Assembly (NCBI GenBank): GCA_900316355.1
Contig: ONCQ01000011.1
Coordinates: 37,083-101,082 of the forward strand
Direction: 5' to 3'
DNA length: 64,000 nucleotides
Source of the DNA: an uncultured Prevotellaceae bacterium
GTDB lineage: Bacteria > Bacteroidota > Bacteroidia > Bacteroidales > Bacteroidaceae
In this document: positions 47,912 to 58,859 of the stretch, one piece after another
How the letters are laid out: every line of letters begins with the position of its first letter
Numbering within the stretch: the first letter of the stretch is position 1
Notes under the pieces: generated by a model
Database searches by the model: none
What the model was told of the DNA's origin: nothing
The model's input: only the letters and a program-made list of their open reading frames with translations
Made by a program: the position numbers and the translations under genes

Positions 47912-49620
47912 TTCTGACGCTCGAAGGTGATAACCTGCGTACAGTGTTCCACGACAGCCGTACGGTGGGTGATGAATATCAGTGTAGGCCTCACGCAGAG
48001 GTGTTTGTGGTGCTGGATGAGGTTGTTCAAAAGTGTCTGTTCCGTGGCGTGGTCGAGGGCGCTGGTGGCCTCGTCGAGCAGCAGGATGGAGCCGCGGCGC
48101 AGCAGGGCGCGTGCGATGGCGATGCGTTGCGCCTGTCCTTCCGAGAGGCCGGCGCCGCCCTCGCCGATGCGGGTATCGAGGCCTTCGGGGAGGTTCTGCA
48201 CGAAGTCGGCGCAGGACAGCAGCAAAGCTTCGTTCATCTCGGCCTCCGTGGCATCGGGGTTGCCTAGTTGCAGGTTCCAGCGCAGTGTACCGCTGAAGAG
48301 AGAGTTGCCCTGCGGCACATACACCAGGTTGCAGCGTGTGCGGGCAGATACCGTCGCGCTCGTCTCCGTCCCTGTGCCGTCAGGTGTGCTGTACATGACG
48401 ACCTCGCCTTCATCGGGTTTCAGCAGCGCGAGAATCAAGCGCAGCAGCGTGGTCTTGCCGCTGCCCGTCTCGCCCAGAATGGCGTTGGTGCTGCCTGGCG
48501 GGAAGTCGATGGTGACGTGGTTCAGCACCTTGCGGCTGTGTGCCTCGTAGGCGAAGGTGACATCGTTGATGCGGATGCCGGCACCCTGCTCAAAGCGGAT
48601 AGGTTCGCCGTCGGACTCCGTGGGCACCTCCTCGAGTTCCAGCAGGCGCTCGGCAGCCGTGAAGCTGCTGATGATGGCGGGGATGAAGCGGGTGAGCTCA
48701 CGGAAGGGACCTTGAATCTGGCCGCAGAGCTGGATGAAAGCGGTCATCATACCGAAGGTGATGATGCCCTCGGACAGACGGTTCACACTCCACAGGAAGG
48801 TGAACAGGTAGGCCGCGCCGAAACCGACGTTCAGCACCAGGTTCGATGTGGTGGAGAACAGCGTGCGGTGGCGCACCTGCTGCCGCAGGGTGGCCTGCTG
48901 GTGGCTCAGGTACTGCAGCAACCATGGCACACGCTCCAGCGTCTTCAGCACCAGCCGGTGCTGGATGCTCTCCTGCATGGTGGACTGTATCCGGCTGTCG
49001 GTGTTGCGGACATCGCGGGTGATGTCGCGCATACGATGGATATAGAGGCGGCTGAGCAGGATGAAGATGGGCAGGATGAGCGTCACGCTTACGGCCAGCA
49101 TCGCATCCATGGAATAGAGGAAGAAGAAGGCGCATAGCAGGCGCACCATCACGGCAAGGGCTTGCGGGATGGTGTCTGTGACCACGGTGACCACGGTCTG
49201 GCTATCGCTGATGAGGCGGTTGAGCACGTCGCCGCTGTGACGCACCTCACGGCCGCGCCACTCGCTGCGCAGCATGTGCTCGAAGATGCGGCGCTGCATA
49301 CGGTTCTGCGCCTCCACGCCCAGCAGGGCGGCAATCCAGCGCCCCAGATAGCCCAGGGCCATCTGCGATGCCATGATGATGACAAGCAGGACACCGGCGG
49401 AGAAAAGGGTGAACTCGTAGTGAAAGAGCGGAAGGGGGGTGATGGGCGCGCCGGTGGCTATGTCGATAGCCAACTTCGTGGCCCAGATGAAAGCGAAGTC
49501 CAAAGCCACACGGATGATGCCGCTCATCGCATTGATGAACGACTGCCACTTCACCTGGCGGAAAATCATCCAGAACCAGGCTATAAGTTGCCGTGTGCTA
49601 TATTTACCTCCGTTCTTCAA
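47908..49620 (-). CDS. ABC exporter, fused membrane and ATPase domains
   Basis: 570 residues. Six membrane helices in the first 320 residues, then the ATPase: Walker A GETGSGKTTLLR, signature LSEGQAQRIAIARAL, Walker B ILLLDEATSALDH, H-loop ITHRT. Looks like a homodimeric lipid or drug exporter (MsbA-like arrangement). Starts 43 bases after the nadK stop and overlaps the symporter gene. Confidence 0.9.
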   Translation of the reverse strand: MKNGGKYSTRQLIAWFWMIFRQVKWQSFINAMSGIIRVALDFAFIWATKLAIDIATGAPITPLPLFHYEFTLFSAGVLLVIIMASQMALGYLGRWIAALLGVEAQNRMQRRIFEHMLRSEWRGREVRHSGDVLNRLISDSQTVVTVVTDTIPQALAVMVRLLCAFFFLYSMDAMLAVSVTLILPIFILLSRLYIHRMRDITRDVRNTDSRIQSTMQESIQHRLVLKTLERVPWLLQYLSHQQATLRQQVRHRTLFSTTSNLVLNVGFGAAYLFTFLWSVNRLSEGIITFGMMTAFIQLCGQIQGPFRELTRFIPAIISSFTAAERLLELEEVPTESDGEPIRFEQGAGIRINDVTFAYEAHSRKVLNHVTIDFPPGSTNAILGETGSGKTTLLRLILALLKPDEGEVVMYSTPDGTGTETSATVSARTRCNLVYVPQGNSLFSGTLRWNLQLGNPDATEAEMNEALLLSCADFVQNLPEGLDTRIGEGGAGLSEGQAQRIAIARALLRRGSILLLDEATSALDHATEQTLLNNLIQHHKHLCVRPTLIFITHRTAVVEHCTQVITFERQK

Positions 49621-49663
49621 CTCTCAATCTTTTATTTTTTCAATTTTTCAATTATCTCTCCCT

Positions 49664-50545
49664 TCACTCTCTTACATCCGTGCCCCACATGAGCTTGGCG
49701 CGGAGGGTGCGGAAGAAGCTCTGGTGGGGGCGCTTCAACACTCTTACGACATATGGCGCGCGGTGGATAGTCAGCTTGACATCCTCGGCACATTTCTCGC
49801 TGCGTCCGTCGATGGACACTAAGAAACGGTGGTTGCGGGCAGACACGGAGAGGGTGATGACAGCATCGTCCGTGAGCGTCAGCGGGCGCACCGTCAGCGA
49901 GTGAGGTGCCACCGCCACAAGGCCCAGTGTGCGGCTGCCGGGTTGCATGATAGGTCCGCCTACGGAGAGGGCGTAGCCCGTGCTGCCCGTGGGGGTGTTG
50001 ATGAGCAGACCATCGGCCTGGTAGGTAGTGAGGTACTCGCCGTTGACATCCACGCGGATGGAGATCATCGATGAGACATCGCGCTTCAGCACCGCCACCT
50101 CGTTCAGGGCAAAGGGGTAGCCCTCGGGCGCACCCTTGTCATATTCCACTTGCAGTACACAGCGCTCCTCTATCTGATAGCTCCCCGCGTAGATCTGCTC
50201 GATGGTGGCATCCAACTCCTCGGGGGTGATGTCAGCCAGGAACCCCAGACGGCCCATGTTCACGCCGAGGATGGGAATCTGGCGGCTTCCCACACGGCGT
50301 GCGGCCTCCAGAAAGGTGCCGTCGCCGCCCATAGAGATGACAAAGTCCGCGTCGAAGCTGCCGTCGGCCACGATGCGCGCGGCCGCAGGAATATCAATCT
50401 GCAGGGTGGTGAGAAAGTGATAGAAAGCCTCGTCAATCTGCAAGGCTGCATGACGCGCTTCCAACAGGCAGAGAAGCTTTTGCACGGAAACCGATTTCTT
50501 GGCCTGAAAAGGGTTACCGAAGAGGGCAAAGGTGAGCTTTTTCAT
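49664..50545 (-). CDS. nadK: NAD kinase
   Basis: 293 residues from ATG 50545. GGDGTFLEAARRV and NTPTGSTGYALSVGGPI are the NAD kinase signatures; it makes NADP in the cytosol. The four upstream codons available to a longer form lie inside the tRNA-Ala gene, whose 3' end is only three bases before this ATG. Transcription presumably comes from the tRNA promoter. Confidence 0.95.
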   Translation of the reverse strand: MKKLTFALFGNPFQAKKSVSVQKLLCLLEARHAALQIDEAFYHFLTTLQIDIPAAARIVADGSFDADFVISMGGDGTFLEAARRVGSRQIPILGVNMGRLGFLADITPEELDATIEQIYAGSYQIEERCVLQVEYDKGAPEGYPFALNEVAVLKRDVSSMISIRVDVNGEYLTTYQADGLLINTPTGSTGYALSVGGPIMQPGSRTLGLVAVAPHSLTVRPLTLTDDAVITLSVSARNHRFLVSIDGRSEKCAEDVKLTIHRAPYVVRVLKRPHQSFFRTLRAKLMWGTDVRE

Positions 50546-50548
50546 ACG

Positions 50549-50622
50549 TGGAGACAACGGGAATCGAACCCGCGACCTCAGCGTTGCGAACGCTGCGCTC
50601 TAGCCAGCTGAGCTATGTCCCC
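50549..50622 (-). tRNA. tRNA-Ala (anticodon CGC)
   Basis: 74 bases forming a full cloverleaf: acceptor GGGGACA/TGTCTCC with the G3-U70 pair that defines alanine tRNAs, D stem GCTC/GAGC, anticodon stem CAGCG/CGCTG with loop TTCGCAA (anticodon CGC, reading GCG), T arm GCGGG-TTCGATT-CCCGT, discriminator A. CCA is not encoded. Confidence 0.95.
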
Positions 50623-50648
50623 TGCGGCGTTGTGGCGTTTAGACAGGG

Positions 50649-50656
50649 CAAAGGTA
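50649..50656 (-). promoter_or_regulatory. Promoter element of tRNA-Ala-nadK
   Basis: TACCTTTG on the minus strand, 26 bases upstream of the tRNA 5' end. Confidence 0.55.
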
Positions 50657-50663
50657 GGGAAAA

Positions 50664-50698
50664 GTTAAGAGTTTAGGGTTGAAAGTTGAAAGTTTTTG
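50664..50698. repeat. Heptanucleotide repeat upstream of the tRNA promoter
   Basis: Five units: GTTAAGA, GTTTAGG, GTTGAAA, GTTGAAA, GTTTTTG. TTTTTCA-rich stretches continue to about 50780. Confidence 0.65.
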
Positions 50699-50782
50699 CT
50701 CCTTTGCCCTTATTTTTCCCTTTTTCATGCTTCCATCGTTCACTTTTCACTCTTTTATTTTTCATTTTTCACTCTTTCATCT

Positions 50783-50790
50783 TATCTTTG
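50783..50790 (+). promoter_or_regulatory. Minus-7 element of pdxJ
   Basis: TATCTTTG, with an 85-base leader to the ATG that contains three TTGTAAAT words (about 50840-50872). Confidence 0.5.
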
Positions 50791-50876
50791 CGGCATCGTT
50801 TTAACGCGTAACTCTCACCTGTTCATCGTTAATAGTTCTTTGTAAATTGTAAATCGTCAAATTGTAAATTTGTTAT

Positions 50877-51590
50877 ATGTCCACAAAACTGAGTGTTAAT
50901 ATTAATAAGGTGGCCACCATCCGCAACGCACGTGGTGGTAACAACCCAGACGTGCTGCAGGTGGCGCTGGACTGCGAGCGTTTCGGGGCGCAGGGCATCA
51001 CCGTGCACCCCCGTCCCGATGAGCGACATATCCGCTATCAGGATGTGCGTGACCTGAAGCCCCGTCTCACCACGGAGTTCAACATCGAGGGCAACCCCAT
51101 CTCGGAGTTCATCGCCCTCGTTCTGGAGAACCGCCCCACGCAGGTGACCCTCGTGCCCGACGGCCACGACCAGATTACCAGCAACCACGGCTGGGATACG
51201 AAGACTCATCTCAACTTCCTCACCGATGTCACCGCCCGCTTCCGCGAGGCTGGCATCCGTGTCAGCATCTTCGTCAATGCCGATGAGGAGATGGTTGATT
51301 ACGCTGCCCGTGCCGGCGCCGACCGCGTAGAGCTCTACACCGAGCCCTATGCTGCCGCTTATGCAACCGACCCCGGCAGCGCCATCGCCCCCTTCATCCG
51401 CGCCGCCGAGGCCGCCCGCACCTTCGGCCTCGGCCTGAACGCCGGCCATGACCTCAGCCTCCAGAACCTCGCCTACTTCCATCAGCAGATTCCCTGGCTC
51501 GACGAGGTCAGCATTGGCCATGCCCTCATCTGCGACGCCCTCTACTTCGGCCTCGAAGAAACTATCAAGAGGTATCTTGCATGCCTCTAG
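50877..51590 (+). CDS. pdxJ: Pyridoxine 5'-phosphate synthase
   Basis: 237 residues. [28 protein letters not shown] and the C-terminal [11 protein letters not shown] and EVSIGHAL are PdxJ signatures. It condenses amino-acetone phosphate with deoxyxylulose phosphate to give pyridoxine phosphate. Its TAG stop overlaps the next repeat element. Confidence 0.96.
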   Translation: MSTKLSVNINKVATIRNARGGNNPDVLQVALDCERFGAQGITVHPRPDERHIRYQDVRDLKPRLTTEFNIEGNPISEFIALVLENRPTQVTLVPDGHDQITSNHGWDTKTHLNFLTDVTARFREAGIRVSIFVNADEEMVDYAARAGADRVELYTEPYAAAYATDPGSAIAPFIRAAEAARTFGLGLNAGHDLSLQNLAYFHQQIPWLDEVSIGHALICDALYFGLEETIKRYLACL

Positions 51591-51743
51591 ACCCTCCCCC
51601 CCTTCCCCTCCCTTGTAGGGCGGGGAGTAAACACCTTTGCAAATAGCATATAAAATAATCTCAAATAATTAAAAAATGACCCTAAAACCTCATCCGCAAA
51701 TCATTCAACTCTCCCCCTACAAGGGGGAGCGGGGAGGGGGTCT
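51589..51743. repeat. Paired-arm MITE-like element between pdxJ and the DJ-1 gene
   Basis: 155 bp: left arm from AGACCCTCCCCCC (51589) with CTCCCTTGTAGGGCGGGGAG, right arm 51708-51743 ending GGGGGTCT. AT-rich centre. It runs from inside the pdxJ stop codon to six bases before the next ATG. Confidence 0.8.
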
Positions 51744-51749
51744 TCTATT

Positions 51750-52292
51750 ATGATTTACCTATTCTTCGCTACCGGCACCGAGGAGATTGAGGCTCTCGGC
51801 ACCGCCGACATCATCCGCCGTGCAGGCCTCGACCTGCAAATCGTTTCTATCACCGGTCAGCGCATCGTCACCGGCGCCCACGGCATCCGCGTGGAGACCG
51901 ACGCCTTGCTCAGCGAGGTTGACTTCTTCGACGCCGACATGCTCATCTTCCCCGGCGGACTGCCCGGCGCCACGAACCTCGCTGCCTGTGCAGACCTGAA
52001 TGAGCGCCTGATTGACCACGTCCATCTCGGCCGTCCCGCGGCCGCCATCTGTGCTGCGCCGCTGGTGCTGGGACGACTGGGCTTGCTCAATGGCAAGCGT
52101 GCCACCTGCTACCCCGGCTTCGAAGCCGAGCTCAAGGGTGCCACCTACACCGGTGCTCTCGTGGAACAGGATGGCCTCTTCATCACCGGCAAAGGTCCCG
52201 CTGCCGTCTTCGAGTTCGGCTACGCCATCGTTGAGCGTCTGAAGGACAAAGCCACCGCCGACGCGTTGGCTAAAGGAATGCTCTATAGGTAA
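51750..52292 (+). CDS. DJ-1/PfpI family protein (YajL-like)
   Basis: 180 residues. Conserved Glu in [10 protein letters not shown] and the nucleophile-elbow Cys in [11 protein letters not shown] are present, followed by TCYPGFE. Family roles include protein deglycase or chaperone-like activity and protection from oxidative stress; the precise one cannot be told. It has repeat elements on both sides. Confidence 0.9.
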   Translation: MIYLFFATGTEEIEALGTADIIRRAGLDLQIVSITGQRIVTGAHGIRVETDALLSEVDFFDADMLIFPGGLPGATNLAACADLNERLIDHVHLGRPAAAICAAPLVLGRLGLLNGKRATCYPGFEAELKGATYTGALVEQDGLFITGKGPAAVFEFGYAIVERLKDKATADALAKGMLYR

Positions 52293-52293
52293 G

Positions 52294-52420
52294 GGACTCT
52301 CCCCCTGCCCCTCCCTATAAAGGAGGGGAGTATATACATCATGCAATGGAAGCGAATAGTTCTCTACAATCAAAGGTAACTACTCCCCTCCCTCGGGAGG
52401 GGGGCGGGGGTGGGGCCTCC
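52294..52420. repeat. Paired-arm MITE-like element between the DJ-1 gene and ispD
   Basis: About 125 bp: left arm GGGACTCTCCCCCTGCCCC with CTCCCTATAAAGGAGGGGAG, right arm 52379-52420 (CTCCCCTCCCTCGGGAGGGG then GGGGTGGGGCC). Contains the ispD ATG at 52346. Confidence 0.8.
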
Positions 52421-53203
52421 TTTTGCATAGTTGTCGCCGGCGGCAAGGGGCTGCGTATGGGCGCTGACCTGCCCAAGCAGTTCCTGCCCATTGGCGGACG
52501 CCCTGTGCTGATGCACACCCTCGAAGCCTTTGAGCGTGCCATCCCCGGTATTCGTCTCATCCTGGTGCTCCCCAAGGACCAGCAGGCTTTTTGGCGCGAC
52601 CTCTGCCGCCAGCATCATTTCACGCTCCCGCACACCATTGCCGACGGTGGCGCGACGCGCTTCCATAGCGTGAAGAACGGTCTTAGAAGCCTCTCCTCCG
52701 CTCAGCCCTCAGCTCTCCGCTCGGCCCAACGGGACGCTCCACACTTGGAGAACCCTCATCCCTCATCCCTCATCCCTCATCCCTCTCTCGTGGCTGTCCA
52801 CGACGGCGTGCGACCTTTTGTGAGTGAGGTGGTCATCCGTCGCACCTTCGACGCTGCCCGCCAGCATGGTGCCGTTGTTCCCGTTATCCCCGTTGTCGAA
52901 ACCGTCCGCCAACTCCTTTCTCCATCTTCGCGCCAGCTTCACCCCTCCCTCACGGGAGGGGAAGGGGGTGGGTCCATCACCGTGGACCGTTCCCTCTACC
53001 GCCTCGTGCAGACACCCCAGACCTTCCAGCTTCCTTTACTCTTCCGCGCCTACGAACAACCCTATACAGAAGCCTTTACCGATGACGCCTCCGTCGTCGA
53101 GGCCCTCGGCCATCCCATCACCCTCGTGGAAGGCAACCGTGAGAATATCAAGATCACGACACCCTTCGACCTCACCATTGCTGAGGCTCTCCTCTCGAAA
53201 TAA
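52346..53203 (+). CDS. ispD: 2-C-methyl-D-erythritol 4-phosphate cytidylyltransferase with three repeat-derived inserts
   Basis: 285 residues against about 220-235 for the family. The CTP loop [33 protein letters not shown] and [10 protein letters not shown] are intact, so it should be active in the MEP isoprenoid pathway. The surplus is in three places: an element-derived N-terminus (residues 1-29), a loop after [10 protein letters not shown] that includes four CCCTCAT heptads (52753-52780), and a solo repeat arm (52939-52977, [13 protein letters not shown]). No start codon exists after the first insert. Confidence 0.93.
   Translation: MEANSSLQSKVTTPLPREGGGGGASFCIVVAGGKGLRMGADLPKQFLPIGGRPVLMHTLEAFERAIPGIRLILVLPKDQQAFWRDLCRQHHFTLPHTIADGGATRFHSVKNGLRSLSSAQPSALRSAQRDAPHLENPHPSSLIPHPSLVAVHDGVRPFVSEVVIRRTFDAARQHGAVVPVIPVVETVRQLLSPSSRQLHPSLTGGEGGGSITVDRSLYRLVQTPQTFQLPLLFRAYEQPYTEAFTDDASVVEALGHPITLVEGNRENIKITTPFDLTIAEALLSK
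52753..52780 (+). repeat. Heptanucleotide repeat inside ispD
   Basis: Four perfect CCCTCAT units read as [10 protein letters not shown]. Gain or loss of one unit would shift the frame. Confidence 0.8.
52939..52977. repeat. Solo repeat arm inside ispD
   Basis: CACCCCTCCCTCACGGGAGG then GGAAGGGGGTGGGTCC, one arm of the MITE-like family, read in frame. Confidence 0.75.
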
Positions 53204-53236
53204 ATATTTTTTAACAAAATTCAAGCGCACACCGCA
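53198..53236 (-). repeat. 39-bp dispersed repeat, copy 2 (inverted)
   Basis: Reverse-complement relative of 3319-3357. It contains the ispD TAA stop and ends three bases before the GH2 start codon. Confidence 0.7.
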
Positions 53237-53238
53237 CT

Positions 53239-55800
<2,562 letters not shown>

Positions 55801-55812
55801 AATAACTCCATT

Positions 55813-55885
55813 CTCCACCTATTATAAATTATATTGCTATAAAACAATATGTTATACGGGTTGACTACCACATAAAAAGGTGGAG
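55813..55885. other. Possible structured 3' region after the GH2 gene
   Basis: CTCCACCT (55813-55820) can pair with AGGTGGAG (55878-55885), enclosing a smaller ATATTG/CAATAT stem. It lies between the GH2 stop and the 22-bp palindrome array and may act in termination or mRNA stability. Confidence 0.35.
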
Positions 55886-55895
55886 ATAATATAAA

Positions 55896-56092
55896 AAGAA
55901 CGCGTCTTTTATTCATAAAGACGCGTTCTTTCATTCATAAGGACACGTCATTCCGTCTATAAGGACATGTCCTTTCGTCCATAAGGACATGTCCTTCTTT
56001 GCATAACGTCGTGACCTTATGGCGTGTCCCATTGGTGGGACAGCCGTGTCCCATGCATGGGACGACCGCGTCCCACTAATGGGACACGCTTT
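55896..56092. repeat. Tandem array of nine 22-bp palindromic units
   Basis: Units start at 55896, 55917, 55939, 55961, 55983, 56005, 56027, 56049 and 56071. The first group is built on palindromes such as AAGGACATGTCCTT with a CGTCCAT-like spacer; the last three on GTCCCATGCATGGGAC-like palindromes. The centres differ while arms stay self-complementary. It fills the gap between the GH2 gene and the alkD-like pseudogene. An apparent short ORF across it is spurious. Confidence 0.85.
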
Positions 56093-56094
56093 TG

Positions 56095-56934
56095 TCATGT
56101 ATGACAATTTCTTTTGCGTACTGGGATGCTCATCCACTCCTGCCGCTCTTGCTCCGTCATCTTCTCGATGGCGTAGCGCAACATGGTGCGAGGCATCTCA
56201 TGAGCGTGCTGTCGCAGAAAATCGCGAAGCAGGCTCATGCTCACTCGCTTGCCCATCTCACGAAGCATCCAGCCCACAGCCTTGTGCATGAGGTCGTGCT
56301 GATGGTGCAGATGAATCTCAGCATAGCGCAGGCACCACGACGGGTCGCCCATCTGCGTTGTCTTCCACGAACAGACGATGCTCATTCGCTGTTTCCAGAG
56401 GCACGGACTCTGAGCCAGCTCATCCAGGACCTTCATCCTATAGTCTTGATTGTCAAAGTTCTGAGATCATCCCGCAGCTCCGTCTTTCTGTGATTCCGAC
56501 CTTCCCAGCTTGCTCGGCAACAGCAGCCAATGGCCCAGTATCTTGTGTACAGACAGATCCACAAGGTCCCAGTTGTTGGCCTGTTCCGCATATTGCAGAT
56601 ACATCGTCACAATCTCGTCCCGACCATGTATCGCCTTCTCGTCATTTTCAAGCCGTTTCGTCGCTAATTTCTCGAATTTCGCCACCAACACCAGCAGTCC
56701 GCAGAGCCTTACCTCATGCCATCTGTTCATCAGCAGTTCAGGCACCTCGCTGAGCGGTAAGTCCTTCCAAACGGCGTTCACCACACTTCTTGTCTGTGGC
56801 ACCTTCAACCCCAGGAACTCATCCCCTTCACCATACTCTCCCGGCCCTGTCTTGAAAAAGCCCATGAGCACCCGTCGCTGCTCCTCGTTGTGCAGCGATT
56901 CCATGTGCGCAATAATCTCCTTGGCTGTTGTCAT
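56095..56934 (-). pseudogene. AlkD-like DNA alkylation repair protein interrupted by an in-frame stop
   Basis: Both halves are in one frame and together give the full HEAT-like AlkD family protein of about 278 residues. The first part runs from MTTAKEIIAHMES at 56934 to a TGA at 56469-56467; the second resumes directly (SQNFDNQDYRMKVLDELAQS) and contains the conserved DLMHKAVGWMLREMGKR and PRTMLRYAIEK. No frameshift is needed, only the TGA. It falls in a loop following QKDGAAG. A promoter TATCTTTG lies at 56958-56951. Pseudogene, sequencing error, or two separately translated parts. Confidence 0.8.
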
Positions 56935-56950
56935 GGCATCTAACTGCCCG

Positions 56951-56958
56951 CAAAGATA
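56951..56958 (-). promoter_or_regulatory. Minus-7 element of the alkD-like gene
   Basis: TATCTTTG on the minus strand, 16 bases before the ATG at 56934. It supports the shorter start over the frame beginning at 56997. Confidence 0.5.
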
Positions 56959-57105
56959 CGGGTAAATGAGTGAAACGCCAAATAATTTTCTCTCCATAAG
57001 CCGATAATAGCCATCTTTCTGCTCTTTTTCCGTAAAATTCGGTTAAATGAGCGCTCGTTTTTGCTGTTTTTTAAAGATTACTGGCAGAGTTTGGAAGAAA
57101 ACTAC

Positions 57106-57113
57106 TATCTTTG
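57106..57113 (+). promoter_or_regulatory. Minus-7 element of the ATPase/TOPRIM pair
   Basis: TATCTTTG, 28 bases before the ATG at 57142. Confidence 0.5.
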
Positions 57114-57141
57114 CGACATAAATAAAGGTTCCAAATATCGT

Positions 57142-58218
57142 ATGGACGGATTTAAGAATATTGAAATCAAGAACTTCAGGGGCATCGACCATCTGAAGAT
57201 AGATGATTTTGCGCGTGTCAATGTGTTCCTGGGACAGAACAATTCCGGGAAAAGTACGGTGCTAGAGGCTATAGCCTTAGCATTGGGCATGTCCAATCCC
57301 GATATGCCACAAGCCATCAATGCCGTACGTGCTCGTAAACCTTTCGGCAACTTCATAGACATCAAGTATTTCTTTCATAATCTGGATACGTCGATTCCGC
57401 CTGAGATCATCATGGAACAAGCAGATGGCACATTCCGGCATTTGAAATTGGCACTTACTTATGTCTTTGACGAGTTGGCCGAACCAAAGAATGAGCCACT
57501 TCAGCAAACCGGAGCTGTGAAATATGTGAATACCTTGGAGATGGATTTCGACATCTCTTCAGGCACATCTACTCAAAACTATAAAAGCTGGTTACGAGTG
57601 AATCCTCAAGGCCTGGTCGTAAATCGAAAGACTGCGGACGGATATATTGAGCAGCTAAGAGGCTGGCTGATATCAGCAGATCTGATGTCTAACAATTTGG
57701 TTAACGATTTGACAGAATTGTTCAAGCGGAACCAGAAAGATGTTGTTCTGACATTACTAAAGTTGTTCGATTCACGCATAAATGGTATTGAGATATTAAA
57801 CGACGATGTTTATATTGGATTCGATGGCGTATCCGAGATGCTTCCTTCGCGGATGACTGCCGATGGACTGCGCCGCTATTTGAATATCGTTGCCGGTTCT
57901 GCAAATCCGATGAACACCGCAATCCTCATTGATGAGATTGACAACGGGCTCCATTATTCTGCCTACAAGAAATTGTGGGAGGCAATCTTTGCTTTGGCAA
58001 CAGCAACAAACAAGCAGATATTCGTGACGACTCATAGCAAGGAAACTCTTTATTATCTCAATGAGATGTTGGAAGAGAAACCTGACTTTCAGAAAGAATT
58101 GAGGTTATATACCATTGAGAAAACTCTGAAGAAAGGTCTTCAAGCATATAAATACACTTATGAGGGTCTGTCAGGGGCTTGTGAGAATGATATCGAAATT
58201 AGAAGTATAGTCCTATGA
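57142..58218 (+). CDS. AAA/ABC-type ATPase (OLD/RecF-like), partner of a TOPRIM protein
   Basis: 358 residues from MDGFKNIEIKNFRGID; 27 codons upstream are excluded as they cross the promoter. Walker A GQNNSGKST at 31-39, Walker B AILIDEIDNG with D264/E265, and an H-loop TTHSKET with H298. This is the ATPase half of split OLD-type systems. The stop overlaps the next start (ATGA). In PARIS (AriA/AriB) and related immune systems such an ATPase senses a phage protein and releases a TOPRIM nuclease; the family here may be different. Confidence 0.85.
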   Translation: MDGFKNIEIKNFRGIDHLKIDDFARVNVFLGQNNSGKSTVLEAIALALGMSNPDMPQAINAVRARKPFGNFIDIKYFFHNLDTSIPPEIIMEQADGTFRHLKLALTYVFDELAEPKNEPLQQTGAVKYVNTLEMDFDISSGTSTQNYKSWLRVNPQGLVVNRKTADGYIEQLRGWLISADLMSNNLVNDLTELFKRNQKDVVLTLLKLFDSRINGIEILNDDVYIGFDGVSEMLPSRMTADGLRRYLNIVAGSANPMNTAILIDEIDNGLHYSAYKKLWEAIFALATATNKQIFVTTHSKETLYYLNEMLEEKPDFQKELRLYTIEKTLKKGLQAYKYTYEGLSGACENDIEIRSIVL

Positions 58219-58847
58219 AAAGATTCTTGATTATTGTCGAGGGTGACGCTGATAAGAAGTTCTTCTTGGACTACTTCCATCATTTGTTTGGTGAACAGGC
58301 TCCTAAGGACAGTATCATACATTCAGGCAAGGACAATGATGCTACTGGTGGTTATACCAAGTTGAAGTCTGAGGAGGCCTTGCAAGCTATGCGCAAGAAC
58401 CCCAACCAAGGTGGTGTAAATCTTGTTATATTCGATGCTGACGAAGACGCTGAGGCTCGTCGCAAAGAACTACTTGCCATCAAAGAGGAGTTCGGCGTGG
58501 AGTTCGAGCTGTTCCTTATGCCCAACAACAAGGAGGCAGGTGAGTTAGAAGATATGTTGGAGCAGATTATTAATCCTAACAATCAGCCCGTGATGGATTG
58601 CTGGCAGACATACGAGGGTGAACTTGAAAAGGTCAGGATTCCTACAAAAACACCTCCCACGCTGACCATCCCAGCCAAGAAAACAAAGATATATGCTTAT
58701 CTTGAAACCTTGCTCGGGAAGTCAAGAAGTCAGAAGAAACTGATAAAGGATGCCAACCGCAATTACGAGAACACCCAGCACTGGAATCTGGATGCAGAGT
58801 ACTTGGACCCGTTGAAGGAGTTTTTGATAGGAAACATGCAAAGATGA
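58215..58847 (+). CDS. TOPRIM-domain protein (DUF3226-like), partner of the ATPase
   Basis: 210 residues. TOPRIM features: FLIIVEGDAD with E9, and LVIFDADEDAE with D74 and D76 in the D-x-D motif. The C-terminal half is helical with a Lys-rich KKTKIYAYLETLLGKSRSQKK segment. Resembles DUF3226 proteins that pair with AAA ATPases. Predicted nuclease effector. Ends 12 bases before the methyltransferase gene. Confidence 0.8.
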   Translation: MKRFLIIVEGDADKKFFLDYFHHLFGEQAPKDSIIHSGKDNDATGGYTKLKSEEALQAMRKNPNQGGVNLVIFDADEDAEARRKELLAIKEEFGVEFELFLMPNNKEAGELEDMLEQIINPNNQPVMDCWQTYEGELEKVRIPTKTPPTLTIPAKKTKIYAYLETLLGKSRSQKKLIKDANRNYENTQHWNLDAEYLDPLKEFLIGNMQR

Positions 58848-58859
58848 AAAGATAATTAT

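Noticed and set aside
55896-56092. Reading the 22-bp array as a CRISPR
   Set aside because: Units are contiguous palindromes with no unique spacers of constant length, and no cas genes are in the window.
55931-56137. A 68-codon frame across the 22-bp palindrome array
   Set aside because: Its product simply repeats the array units and has no support outside it.
56467-56469. TGA read as an amino acid in the alkD-like gene
   Set aside because: Several intact genes in the window end with TGA, and no selenocysteine-type structure is evident, so a reassigned code is unlikely.
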